DNA from: Buttiauxella sp035271705
GTDB taxonomy: Bacteria > Pseudomonadota > Gammaproteobacteria > Enterobacterales > Enterobacteriaceae
NCBI RefSeq assembly: GCF_035271705.1
Contig: NZ_DATERI010000217.1
Location: 1 to 64,000 of the forward strand
Direction: 5' to 3'
Length of the DNA: 64,000 bases
A program made the position numbers and the translations under genes. Under the pieces are notes generated by a model. That model was not told the origin of the DNA, did no database searches, and was given only the letters and a program-made list of their open reading frames with translations. Below, in pieces: positions 1 to 7,970 of the stretch (its first letter is position 1; the number at the start of each line of letters is the position of its first letter).

Positions 1-82
1 GGGTTCGGTATTCTACCGGACTCAGGCCTTTTAATTTCAGGCTTATTCTTTCGTTGTTGTAGTAATTGTTGCAGTATTCGAC
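1..82 (-). mobile_element. IS3-family transposase (OrfB) C-terminal fragment
   Basis: Read on the minus strand, bases 82 to 2 give an uninterrupted 27-residue stretch containing YYNNERI and LKGLSPVEYR. This is the characteristic C-terminal end of the DDE integrase of IS3-family (IS150-like) elements. The reading frame runs off the left edge of the window. Homology stops abruptly at about base 82, where a NifJ-like remnant on the other strand begins, so this is a truncated or junctional copy. The exact IS name cannot be given. Confidence 0.7.
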
Positions 83-85
83 AGT

Positions 86-265
86 CTAAAACAACCGCTG
101 CCGAAAGACGGTTTTACCCTCGGTATTACCGACAATGTGACCCATACCTCGTTACCCTTGCCGGACATTGAAATCGCCATTGACCGCACCGGCATCACCG
201 CCTGTAAATTCTGGGGGCTGGGCCATGACTCATTTAACCCCGGCGAGATACCACACCATTTGTGA
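86..265 (+). pseudogene. NifJ-like pyruvate:flavodoxin oxidoreductase fragment
   Basis: Bases 86-265 read as an open stretch of 59 codons with no start. It contains FTLGITDNVTHTSLPLP and CKFWGLG, which resemble the segment of NifJ/YdbK that precedes its GLGxDGTVGANK motif. The similarity ends right after GLG, and ten unrelated residues lead to a stop. Only about 5 percent of a roughly 1170-residue protein remains, so it is a remnant. It abuts an IS3-type fragment, which suggests that a transposition-associated deletion removed the rest. Family assignment is from memory of the motif. Confidence 0.55.
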
Positions 266-301
266 GTCACACTGATTGACTTAACGTCGAATAATAAGAG
301 A

Positions 302-1684
302 ATGCTTCTTCTGGCGCGACTATCCGAACAACTGGAGTCTATCATCAGCAGTCCTCGTAGCATTCCCCTTGTCACTCAAGCGAAAACGTTAGGCACCCTT
401 GTTGCCGCTGTTTTGTTACTCACCAGTTGCTCATCCAAACCACCGAAATCGCTGGTGACTCCTTTACCATCCGTGACGAAACCTGCTCAGGGAAAATCTG
501 CGCAAAGTCGTGAACCGATGCGGGGTATCTGGCTTGCAACTGTTTCGCGTCTGGATTGGCCACCTGTGTCATCGGCAGATATCAGTAACGCTGACCTTCG
601 CGTACGCCTGCAACAAAAAGCGCTGACCGATAAACTGGACAAGCTGAAAGGCCTGGGCATTAACACGGTTTTCTTCCAGGTTAAACCCGATAGCACCGCA
701 CTTTGGTCATCAAAAATTTTGCCGTGGTCAGATGTCTTTACAGGAAATATTGGTGAGAACCCGGGCTATGACCCGCTGCAATTTATGCTCGACGAATCGC
801 ATAAACGTGGCATTAAAGTCCACGCCTGGTTTAACCCCTACCGTGTCTCCACCAACACGACATCGACCACCGTTGCCAAGCTGAACCGTACATTGTCGCA
901 GGAGCCAGCGAGTGTGTATGTCTTGCACCGGGATTGGGTCCGTACTGCGGGTGATCGCTTCGTGCTCGACCCAGGTATTCCGCAAGCGCGTGATTGGATA
1001 ACCAACATCGTGGCTGAAGTCGTCAAAGGATATGATATTGATGGCGTACAGTTTGATGATTACTTCTACACCGAGACCGCCGGTTCTGCGCTTAACGACA
1101 ACCAAACCTTTAAACAATACGGTCAGGGATTTAACTCAAAAGCTGACTGGCGACGCCACAATACTCAGCAATTAATCGAACAGGTTTCTCGTACTATCAA
1201 GCAGTTGAAACCTGGCGTTGAATTCGGCGTCAGCCCTGCCGGTGTGTGGCGCAATCGTTCGTTTGATCCAAATGGTTCCGATACGCGAGGGGCTGCGGCA
1301 TACGATGAATCTTTTGCTGACACCCGCCAGTGGGTGCAACAAGGTCTGTTGGATTATATCGCCCCGCAGTTGTATTGGCCGTTCGCCCGTGATGCCGCTC
1401 GTTACGACGTGCTGGCAAAATGGTGGTCAGATGTGGTGAAACCGACCAACACCCGCCTCTATATTGGTGTTGCGCTGTACAAGGTCGGTGAACGTTCAAA
1501 AATCGAACCAGACTGGGTGAAAAATGGCGGAGTGCCGGAGCTGAAAAAACAGATCGATTTGAATGAATCATTGCCACAAATTAACGGCACAATTTTGTTC
1601 AGAGAAGACTACCTTAACCAACCGCAAACGCAGGAAGCCGTCAGTTACCTTAAAAGCCGGTGGGGCAATACGGTTACTCAATGA
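302..1684 (+). CDS. digH: DigH/YddW-like peptidoglycan glycosyl hydrolase lipoprotein
   Basis: This is a close full-length relative of E. coli YddW/DigH, a GHL10-type glycoside hydrolase that cleaves peptide-stripped glycan strands at the divisome. A lipobox LLTSC directs the product to an envelope membrane. The hydrolase domain follows, with RGIWLATVSRLDWP near the start and GVQFDDYFY and ISPAGVWRN-type motifs in the TIM-barrel core. The ATG at 302 gives about 42 residues before the lipobox cysteine, longer than the roughly 28 in E. coli, and no internal ATG offers an alternative. The true start could therefore be a non-ATG codon such as the CTG near 332. Upstream is only the IS/NifJ scar, so the native promoter region may have been altered. 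Confidence 0.85.
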   Translation: MLLLARLSEQLESIISSPRSIPLVTQAKTLGTLVAAVLLLTSCSSKPPKSLVTPLPSVTKPAQGKSAQSREPMRGIWLATVSRLDWPPVSSADISNADLRVRLQQKALTDKLDKLKGLGINTVFFQVKPDSTALWSSKILPWSDVFTGNIGENPGYDPLQFMLDESHKRGIKVHAWFNPYRVSTNTTSTTVAKLNRTLSQEPASVYVLHRDWVRTAGDRFVLDPGIPQARDWITNIVAEVVKGYDIDGVQFDDYFYTETAGSALNDNQTFKQYGQGFNSKADWRRHNTQQLIEQVSRTIKQLKPGVEFGVSPAGVWRNRSFDPNGSDTRGAAAYDESFADTRQWVQQGLLDYIAPQLYWPFARDAARYDVLAKWWSDVVKPTNTRLYIGVALYKVGERSKIEPDWVKNGGVPELKKQIDLNESLPQINGTILFREDYLNQPQTQEAVSYLKSRWGNTVTQ

Positions 1685-1741
1685 ATATTCACGCAGCCGA
1701 AATAACATTGCCCGGCTAAAAGCGATATCACCCATCCGGGC

Positions 1742-1770
1742 ATGCTTAATAGTCAATGGCTATTAAGCAT
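1742..1770 (+). terminator. hairpin downstream of digH
   Basis: An 11-bp perfect inverted repeat (ATGCTTAATAG and CTATTAAGCAT) with a 7-base loop lies 57 bases after the digH stop. It lacks a following T-run, so it may be a weak terminator or an RNA-stabilising hairpin. Confidence 0.4.
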
Positions 1771-1891
1771 AAGAAGTGAGCAATATTGAGGAAAATGTGA
1801 AGACCGGAAAATTGAGTTTATTCTGGTTGTTCAGGAATGATATCAACCGATAATCACTCTTAATCTTCATAGTGAAAATCGGTAGTGATTC

Positions 1892-2008
1892 ATGAAAAAA
1901 TTTGCATTGATTATCAGTAGTATAGTTATTGTCATGAGCTTGTCTGGTTGTATTTACAGAGATGGTGGCCATCATCACGGATCGCATCATCATCGCCACC
2001 ATCGCTAA
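1892..2008 (+). CDS. 38-residue histidine-rich small lipoprotein
   Basis: A short ORF of 38 codons. The first 19 residues form a classic lipoprotein signal (MKK, hydrophobic core, LSGC lipobox with Cys20). The mature part has only 19 residues, of which 8 are histidine in the tail GGHHHGSHHHRHHR. It is followed four bases later by a strong intrinsic terminator, which supports a real independent transcript. The ribosome site is weak (GGTAGTG). I do not recognise a named family. The predicted product is a membrane-anchored peptide with a metal-binding-like tail; a role in zinc, nickel or copper handling is only inference. Confidence 0.6.
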   Translation: MKKFALIISSIVIVMSLSGCIYRDGGHHHGSHHHRHHR

Positions 2009-2013
2009 TAAAG

Positions 2014-2041
2014 AAAAACCCCGGAATATTCCGGGGTTTTT
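2014..2041 (+). terminator. intrinsic terminator after the His-rich lipoprotein
   Basis: A perfect palindrome with stem CCCCGGAA/TTCCGGGG is flanked by an A-run and a T-run, so it can terminate in either direction. It lies 5 bases after the small lipoprotein gene. Confidence 0.85.
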
Positions 2042-2061
2042 CTTTATTAGGATTATAGAGC

Positions 2062-2180
2062 CAAAATAATTCAAGTTGCAGGAAGGCGACTAAGCCGTAA
2101 GTCCCCAGGAGCATAGATAACTATGTGACTGGGGCGCACGGGGTGCAGTCAACGTACCTGCAACTTGAAGTATGACGGGG
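2062..2180. repeat. palindromic MITE-like repeat, copy 1
   Basis: The outer arms (AATAATTCAAGTTGCAGG ... CCTGCAACTTGAAGTATGAC) are inverted repeats. The interior has a second hairpin around CCCCAGGAGCATAG / CTATGTGACTGGGG. It is nearly identical in plan to the copy at 50717-50836. This is the only copy in the left half of the window, between the small lipoprotein gene and the feaB 3' end. Confidence 0.85.
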
Positions 2181-2186
2181 ATAAGA

Positions 2187-3686
2187 TTAATAGCGTACAC
2201 AAATTGATTTTAATTCCGTGTAAGCATCCAACCAGTCCGGACCAAAATCTCTGCCAGAACCGGACTGTTTCATGCCACCAAAGGGCATATTGGCATCAAT
2301 AAGCGTATGGCTGTTCACCCAAACCGTACCCGCCTGAATACGCGATGAATAACTCATTGCCGCCTGCAAATTGTTGGTCCACAGGCTGGCCGTTAAACCA
2401 TATTCGGTATCATTGGCCAGATGCAGTGCTTCTTCCGCATCATTAACCCGAACCAGATTCACCACCGGGCCAAACACTTCTTCATGATTCAGGCGCAATT
2501 CCGCTGCGGGGTTCACCACAAGTGTTGGCGTAACGTAGTAACCCTCGCCTTTTGGCGCCACATTCCCGCTGATAATCTCCGCATGATTTTGCTTCGCGTC
2601 GTCCAGATAACTGGCGACTTTTTGCTGATGTGCTTTAGAAACCAGCGGGTTTATGTGCGTGGTCATATCCATGCCTGCACCGACGGACAGCGATTTCACC
2701 GCTTGTTCAAACCCACTCACCAGGGTGTCAAACAAAGGGGATTCAATGTAGATGCGTGAACTGGCCGCACAAACTTGCCCCTGATTCAAGAAGCTCCCGG
2801 CCATCAACCCTTGAATAACCATCGCCGGATCGGCGTCTTTAAGCACGATGGCCGGGTTTTTACCCCCCAGTTCCAAAGTGACGTGGGTTAAACGATCCGC
2901 CGCCGCGCGTGCAATGCCTTTGCCCGTGGCAGTTGAACCGGTGAAACTCACTTTTGCTACCAGGGGATGTTGTGAAAGTGCTCGCCCGCAGACTGCACCG
3001 CTCCCCGTGACCACGTTAAACACGCCGTCGGGCACACCGGCTTCGCTGGCGAGTTCCGCAACCCGCAGCAGGGTCAGCGGTGTGGTTTCCGACGGTTTCA
3101 CCACAATCGAACAACCGGCGGCCAACGCTGGCATCACTTTCCACATCCCAATAAGTAACGGGAAATTCCACGGCACGATACCCGCGACCACGCCAACCGG
3201 TTCTTTTCTGGTCCAGGCCTGATAACGAGCGCCTTCAGGCATCGGAATCGACACATCTAAGGTGCGGCCGCTTATTTTGGTGGTCAGCCCTGCGGTGTAG
3301 CGCATCCAGTTAAGCGCACAGCCCACTTCAAAAGCGCGGGAAATATTGATTGATTTACCCTGCTCAAGCGTTTCAAGCTGCGCCAGTTCTTCAGCATTTT
3401 GCTCAACCAGGTCGGCAAATTTGAGCAAGATACGCTCACGGGCGGCAGGCAACATATTGGCCCACACGCCACTGGTGAACGCACGCCAGGCCGAGGTGAC
3501 AGCTTTATCGACATCGGCTTCATTGGCATCGGCACTGGTCGCGATTTGTTGCCCGTCCGCTGGGTTATAAACACTCAGGCGAGCTGGCGACCCCGAAGAC
3601 TGCCAGTTTCCGTCAATATACAGCCCATGATTCCGTTTCAGAAAAGATTGAACCGACTCGAGCACAGCAACAGTATTAGCAGACAT
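2187..3686 (-). CDS. feaB: phenylacetaldehyde dehydrogenase FeaB
   Basis: NAD-dependent aldehyde dehydrogenase, 499 residues, the same length as E. coli FeaB. It oxidises phenylacetaldehyde, produced by the amine oxidase TynA, to phenylacetate, which feeds the paa pathway. It shows VPWNFPLL in the cofactor fold, the FTGSTATGK nucleotide loop, the catalytic glutamate motif LELGGKNP, the catalytic cysteine in GQVCAASS near residue 300, and the C-terminal PFGGMKQSGSGRD signature. It is transcribed divergently from the activator gene feaR across a 257-bp gap. An MITE-like repeat lies just beyond its stop codon. Confidence 0.95.
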   Translation of the reverse strand: MSANTVAVLESVQSFLKRNHGLYIDGNWQSSGSPARLSVYNPADGQQIATSADANEADVDKAVTSAWRAFTSGVWANMLPAARERILLKFADLVEQNAEELAQLETLEQGKSINISRAFEVGCALNWMRYTAGLTTKISGRTLDVSIPMPEGARYQAWTRKEPVGVVAGIVPWNFPLLIGMWKVMPALAAGCSIVVKPSETTPLTLLRVAELASEAGVPDGVFNVVTGSGAVCGRALSQHPLVAKVSFTGSTATGKGIARAAADRLTHVTLELGGKNPAIVLKDADPAMVIQGLMAGSFLNQGQVCAASSRIYIESPLFDTLVSGFEQAVKSLSVGAGMDMTTHINPLVSKAHQQKVASYLDDAKQNHAEIISGNVAPKGEGYYVTPTLVVNPAAELRLNHEEVFGPVVNLVRVNDAEEALHLANDTEYGLTASLWTNNLQAAMSYSSRIQAGTVWVNSHTLIDANMPFGGMKQSGSGRDFGPDWLDAYTELKSICVRY

Positions 3687-3784
3687 AGTTTCTCCTTATT
3701 ATCGTAATGGCCAGCGGCCTTGTTTGAAGTCTAGGCCGTGGCGACGCAAAAGGTTTTTCTGTGCCTGACAATTGCTTTGTTCCC

Positions 3785-3800
3785 TGTGACATCCCACACA
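3785..3800. promoter_or_regulatory. CRP-like site between feaB and feaR
   Basis: TGTGA-CATCCC-ACACA matches 9 of 10 conserved positions of the CRP half-sites with the right 6-base spacer. It lies in the 257-bp feaB/feaR divergent promoter region. Catabolite control of phenylethylamine use would make sense, but the site is a prediction. Confidence 0.5.
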
Positions 3801-3943
3801 ATTGCTGATGTTGTTTGCCGCTTTGTTGCCCAATTTATCTATAGTGAATTCATATACCAGACGCGAAGAACTTCCCCCGTATCGCGCAAGCTGTAACAAT
3901 GAATTAACACATGGCACCCTCGGTGCAATTGGTGAGGTGAACA

Positions 3944-4852
3944 ATGGATGAATCGGCAAATCACGAGCGTTTTGATAATTGGCTCGATAGTATCAACCGC
4001 GCCTGCGGCCCTTTCTCTGGGCAACTTTTGGACGGAGGATTTCACGGCACGTTGCTGGAGTATCACGCCAATGCCATGAAACTGAGCGTGGTTGAGACGT
4101 CCCATTCACGCCTGTTCCGCTCCCAACATGAAGTCGCCCGCAGCAATGACGCCTGGTTTTATACTGTGTTTCAACTTGATGGTGAGTCAGTACTGGAACA
4201 AGGCACTCATCAAGCCGTCTTGCACGGCGGTGATATCACCCTTATCGACGCCTCCCGCCCGTGTAGCATTACTTATACCCAGCCCACGAAACAAATTTCC
4301 CTGCTGGTCCCGCGCCATTTAATTGAGCAAAACCGGCGTTCCGGTGAACTCCCTTGTGCGCAACGGCTGGGTGCCGAGATGCCGGTGGTGAAAATGAGTC
4401 AGCGCCTGCTGCATGAAAGCATGAAAAACCCCACCCTAAATGTTTGCGAAAGCGAAGCCGCAATGGAAGCCATTATTTGCCTGCTACGCCCGGTGTTGCA
4501 GATGCGTGATGCCCAGCACTCCCGCCGTGATAAGCAACTTGAGCGCGTGATGGGCCTTATTGATAACAATATTCAGTCGGAAGATCTGCGCCCGGAATGG
4601 ATTGCCAGTGAAGCGGGTATGTCAGTACGCAGTCTGTACCGCATGTTCGCCGATAAAGGCCTGGTCGTGGCGCAATACATTAAAAACCGCCGTCTGGACT
4701 TATGCGCACAAGCCCTGCGCACCGCAAGCGTCACCGAGAAACTGGCAGGAATTGGCTATAACTGGGGATTCACTGATCACAGCCATTTTTCGACCGCGTT
4801 TAAGTTACGTTTTGGCGTATCCCCTGGGGAATACCGTAAACGCTGGCAATGA
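3944..4852 (+). CDS. feaR: AraC-family activator FeaR
   Basis: 302 residues, close to E. coli FeaR (301). FeaR activates feaB and tynA in response to aromatic aldehydes formed from 2-phenylethylamine or tyramine. The N-terminal half is an AraC-type ligand domain. The last 100 residues hold the double helix-turn-helix (WIASEAGMSVRSLYRMF and the terminal FSTAFKLRFGVSPGEYR block typical of AraC proteins). The ATG at 3944 has a GAGGTG ribosome site 7 bases upstream. It is divergent from feaB and convergent with paaY across a hairpin. Confidence 0.92.
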   Translation: MDESANHERFDNWLDSINRACGPFSGQLLDGGFHGTLLEYHANAMKLSVVETSHSRLFRSQHEVARSNDAWFYTVFQLDGESVLEQGTHQAVLHGGDITLIDASRPCSITYTQPTKQISLLVPRHLIEQNRRSGELPCAQRLGAEMPVVKMSQRLLHESMKNPTLNVCESEAAMEAIICLLRPVLQMRDAQHSRRDKQLERVMGLIDNNIQSEDLRPEWIASEAGMSVRSLYRMFADKGLVVAQYIKNRRLDLCAQALRTASVTEKLAGIGYNWGFTDHSHFSTAFKLRFGVSPGEYRKRWQ

Positions 4853-4862
4853 TTGATTAGCG

Positions 4863-4892
4863 AGGGAAACGTATGAAAATGCACGTTTCCCT
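4863..4892. terminator. hairpin between convergent feaR and paaY
   Basis: A perfect 10-bp stem (AGGGAAACGT / ACGTTTCCCT) with a 10-base loop lies in the 49-bp gap between the two convergent stop codons. There is no long T-run, so termination is probable rather than certain. Confidence 0.5.
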
Positions 4893-4901
4893 GCTGAGGG
4901 T

Positions 4902-5498
4902 TCACTTCGAGGATTTTGGTCGGTGGGCGCTGCCCATGGTTTTTTCGTGGCGATTGGCTTCAACTTCACGCAACGGTTCAACCGGATGCAGCGTTTGTTG
5001 GCAACGAATAACCAGTTCCTGATATTCCCGCGTCCCCTGCTTTTTCCACTCCAGTTCATCCGCACGTAACTCACGCACGAATTTAGCCGGGCTGCCGAGG
5101 ATCATTTGATTGGCGCCAAACTCAGCTCTCGCTTTCACAAACGCTGTAGCGCCAACAATACTGTTTTCGCCAATTTTCGCGCCATCAAGGATCACCGCAT
5201 TCATGCCAATCAACGCATTTTTGCCAATCAAACAACCGTGCAGAATGGCGCCGTGACCGATGTGCCCATCCTCTTCAACAATCGTGTCCTGCTCCGGGAA
5301 ACCGTGCATCACACAATTATCCTGCACGTTGGCACCATCTTTGACGATGATGCACCCAAAGTCGCCGCGCAAGCTGGCATTTGGCCCGATATACACCCGA
5401 TGGCCGATAATCACATCACCAATCAATACGGCAGTGGGATGCACATAACTGTCTTCCGGTACCACGGGCGTTAGCCCATCGATTTGATATACAGGCAT
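4902..5498 (-). CDS. paaY: PaaY hexapeptide-repeat thioesterase
   Basis: 198 residues, left-handed beta-helix protein of the gamma-carbonic-anhydrase/LbH type (E. coli PaaY 196). The repeated hexapeptide pattern (VLIGDVIIGHRVYIGPNASL, IGHGAILHGCLIGKNALIGM) and the metal-ligand histidines are visible. PaaY is a thioesterase that hydrolyses dead-end CoA adducts of the phenylacetate pathway and helps lift PaaX repression. It is the last gene of the paaXY unit and starts 9 bases after paaX. Confidence 0.92.
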   Translation of the reverse strand: MPVYQIDGLTPVVPEDSYVHPTAVLIGDVIIGHRVYIGPNASLRGDFGCIIVKDGANVQDNCVMHGFPEQDTIVEEDGHIGHGAILHGCLIGKNALIGMNAVILDGAKIGENSIVGATAFVKARAEFGANQMILGSPAKFVRELRADELEWKKQGTREYQELVIRCQQTLHPVEPLREVEANRHEKTMGSAHRPKSSK

Positions 5499-5507
5499 AA
5501 TTTTCCT

Positions 5508-6440
5508 TTACGGACTCAGGTTGATTCCACCAAAGCGCTGGAAATAACCGCTTCCTGGCAGCGGTAAGTCGCCCACTGAGGTTTCTCCATGCTCGCTAAC
5601 AAACAGCAGTGCGCCGGGTGCCACACGTTGATAAATGTTGATACACAGTTGGCGCGCACTTTGCCCCTGCCAGTGTGGCGGCAGCAATTCATCCGGCAGT
5701 AGTGGGTCTTTTAGCACCACGCGACGGTAGAAATGGATAAGCAAAAGTTGGATCTGGAAACAGCGCTGCGGCGTCAGTTCGCTTTCGTCCGCTTCACGTA
5801 ACAATGGCAGTAACGGGCGAAACGAATGAATAAACTCACCGTAGCGTTCATTTTTATCCGTGAGCAACCAGCACTCTTCGACTCGCGCTTTGAGCGCAGT
5901 TTCCGAAGTCTGAAGCGGTGAACTGGCTTCAAAACAGATGACGTTATCCGCAACACCAGCTTCATGCAGCAAGTTTTGTACATCAGCAAGATTTTGCGAC
6001 GGCGATGCCATCAGGCTTGGCGCAAGCGTGCCAAACCCCTGCCAGATAAGCTGTTTCTTGACCTGTTGCAGGGTGTTTTTCTCAAGCCCTTCAGAAAGTA
6101 ACAACAGCCACTTGCCATCCCATTCGGGTTGGCCGGCACGATAGATTTTCGCTTCAGCACGGCGAGTCATGCGTTGGCCCATCTCGGTCAGGCGATAAAA
6201 ACTGCGCCGCCCGACGCGCTCCACATCAAGCCAGCCCTCTTTGTTGAGTCGGAATAACGAGGTGCGCACGAAACGCTCGCCGAAACCGAGTGACTCCAGC
6301 ATTGTCGCCAGACTACCCAGCCAGATTTCTCCACCGCGATGCGCCAGCGCATCACCATACAACGAGACAATCAGCGATGTTCCGCTAATGGGAACGGCGC
6401 TGACCGCCTGCTGAATAAACTGTTCCAGTTTGTTGCTCAT
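5508..6440 (-). CDS. paaX: PaaX, phenylacetyl-CoA-responsive repressor
   Basis: 310 residues, GntR-like winged-helix repressor of the paa genes; phenylacetyl-CoA releases it from DNA. The N-terminal winged helix (residues about 15-95, including GFGERFVRTSLFRLNKEGWL) is followed by the PaaX ligand/dimerisation domain. It lies downstream of paaK on the same strand but 190 bp away, with its own candidate operator (6520-6534) and a REP unit between, so it is probably transcribed separately with paaY. Confidence 0.93.
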   Translation of the reverse strand: MSNKLEQFIQQAVSAVPISGTSLIVSLYGDALAHRGGEIWLGSLATMLESLGFGERFVRTSLFRLNKEGWLDVERVGRRSFYRLTEMGQRMTRRAEAKIYRAGQPEWDGKWLLLLSEGLEKNTLQQVKKQLIWQGFGTLAPSLMASPSQNLADVQNLLHEAGVADNVICFEASSPLQTSETALKARVEECWLLTDKNERYGEFIHSFRPLLPLLREADESELTPQRCFQIQLLLIHFYRRVVLKDPLLPDELLPPHWQGQSARQLCINIYQRVAPGALLFVSEHGETSVGDLPLPGSGYFQRFGGINLSP

Positions 6441-6519
6441 CGTCAGACAAAAATTCCGTTTAAAACCGTCAATACCTCAAACATAGCACAGCAAAGATAA
6501 TAAAAATCATATCATTACC

Positions 6520-6534
6520 CATGTGATTCACATT
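6520..6534. promoter_or_regulatory. PaaX-like operator upstream of paaX
   Basis: CATGTGATTCACATT fits most positions of the PaaX box as I recall it (WWTRTGATTCGYGWT). Its core TGTGATTCACA is also an imperfect palindrome. It lies 80 bp upstream of the paaX start, consistent with autoregulation. Similar TGATTC boxes occur in the paaA-paaZ promoter region. Confidence 0.5.
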
Positions 6535-6570
6535 TTTGTATCTATGATTTTTTATGGAATACATTTCCAA

Positions 6571-6630
6571 CGACGCTACGCTTATCCGACCTACAAATTT
6601 GCATTCGTAGGGCGGATAAGCACACGGTCT
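6571..6630. repeat. REP/BIME-type unit between paaX and paaK
   Basis: An inverted pair GACGCTACGCTTATCCGACC ... GGGCGGATAAGC separated by a short AT-rich loop, typical of enterobacterial REP elements. It lies directly after the paaK stop codon and may stabilise the 3' end of the long paa transcript. Confidence 0.75.
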
Positions 6631-6631
6631 T

Positions 6632-7948
6632 TTAATGATTCGCAGCCTGGCGCAAGTCGCAAACGCGAATCGCTTTTCCTTCCGAACGTGGCAGGCTGCC
6701 GCAGTTCACAATGCTGATATCTGTCGAAATGCCGACCATGGACTTGATGCGGTGACGCAACTCATGGCACACAGAACAACGTTGTTCCTGGCTGAGATGC
6801 AAACTGCTCTCTTTGAGCTCCACCTTGACGGAAAGCGTGTCGAGATGGCCATCGCGATGCACTTCCAGCTGATAATGCGGCGCAAGGTGTTCGAACTTCA
6901 CAATCTCTTCTTCGAGCTGTGACGGGAACACATTCACGCCACGGATGATCATCATGTCGTCTGAACGTCCGGTGATGCGGTCCATGCGGCGCATGGTACG
7001 CGCAGTGCCTGGCAGCAAACGAGTCAGGTCACGTGTACGGTAACGAATCACCGGCAGCGCTTCTTTGGTCAGCGTAGTGAACAGCAATTCGCCCTGCTCG
7101 CCATCTTCCAGCGGCGTGCCGCTAATGGGGTTGACGATTTCTGGATAGAAGTGATCTTCCCAAATGGTCGGGCCGTCGGTCGTTTCCAGGCACTCCATCG
7201 CCACCCCTGGGCCCATCACTTCTGACAGACCGTAAATATCCAGGGCGGTTATCCCCAAACGACGTTCGATTTCGCGGCGCATGGCGTGAGTCCACGGTTC
7301 GGCACCAAACACCCCAACACGCAGCGAGCAATCCCGCGCATCCCCGCCCATCTGGCGTTCCAGCTCTTCAATCAGATTCAGGCACCAGGATGGCGTCACC
7401 ATAATCACATCCGGGCGGAAATCACGAATCAGCTGAGCCTGTTTCTCCGTTTGCCCGCCAGACATTGGGATAACCGTCGCCCCGAGGCGCTCTGCCCCAT
7501 AATGCGCACCCAGGCCGCCGGTAAATAAACCGTAACCATAAGCCACATGCACTTTGTCTTTTGGCGTAGTGCCCGCAGCACGTAGCGAACGAGCAACAAT
7601 ATCGGCCCAGGTATCAATGTCTTTTTGCGTATAACCCACCACCGTTGGCTTACCGGTGGTGCCAGATGACGCATGGATACGTACGACTTGTTCCATCGGC
7701 ACCGCAAAGGTGTCAAACGGATAGTTATCGCGCAAATCCTGTTTTGTGGTGCAGGGAAAGAGGCGAATATCATTCAGCTCTTTGAAATCATTAGGATGTA
7801 CACCTACCGCATCGAATTTGCGTTTATACATCGGTACGTTGTTGTAGGCGTGGTTAAGCGTCCATTTCATACGCTGCGTTTGTAACGCCTGCAGCTCATC
7901 AATTGACGCGGTTTCAATCGGTTCCAGCTTTGTTGTTGTGTTTATCAT
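6632..7948 (-). CDS. paaK: phenylacetate-CoA ligase PaaK
   Basis: 438 residues, ANL-superfamily AMP-forming ligase. It activates phenylacetate to phenylacetyl-CoA, the first committed step and the source of the PaaX inducer. The AMP-binding loop HASSGTTGKP lies at residues 92-101, followed by the DIYGLSEVMGPGVAMEC acyl-pocket region and the C-terminal GRSDDMMIIRGVNVFPSQ hinge. It is the last gene of the paaA-K operon and is separated from paaJ by 22 bp. Confidence 0.95.
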   Translation of the reverse strand: MINTTTKLEPIETASIDELQALQTQRMKWTLNHAYNNVPMYKRKFDAVGVHPNDFKELNDIRLFPCTTKQDLRDNYPFDTFAVPMEQVVRIHASSGTTGKPTVVGYTQKDIDTWADIVARSLRAAGTTPKDKVHVAYGYGLFTGGLGAHYGAERLGATVIPMSGGQTEKQAQLIRDFRPDVIMVTPSWCLNLIEELERQMGGDARDCSLRVGVFGAEPWTHAMRREIERRLGITALDIYGLSEVMGPGVAMECLETTDGPTIWEDHFYPEIVNPISGTPLEDGEQGELLFTTLTKEALPVIRYRTRDLTRLLPGTARTMRRMDRITGRSDDMMIIRGVNVFPSQLEEEIVKFEHLAPHYQLEVHRDGHLDTLSVKVELKESSLHLSQEQRCSVCHELRHRIKSMVGISTDISIVNCGSLPRSEGKAIRVCDLRQAANH

Positions 7949-7970
7949 TATAGGGTACTCGCAGGGTTGA

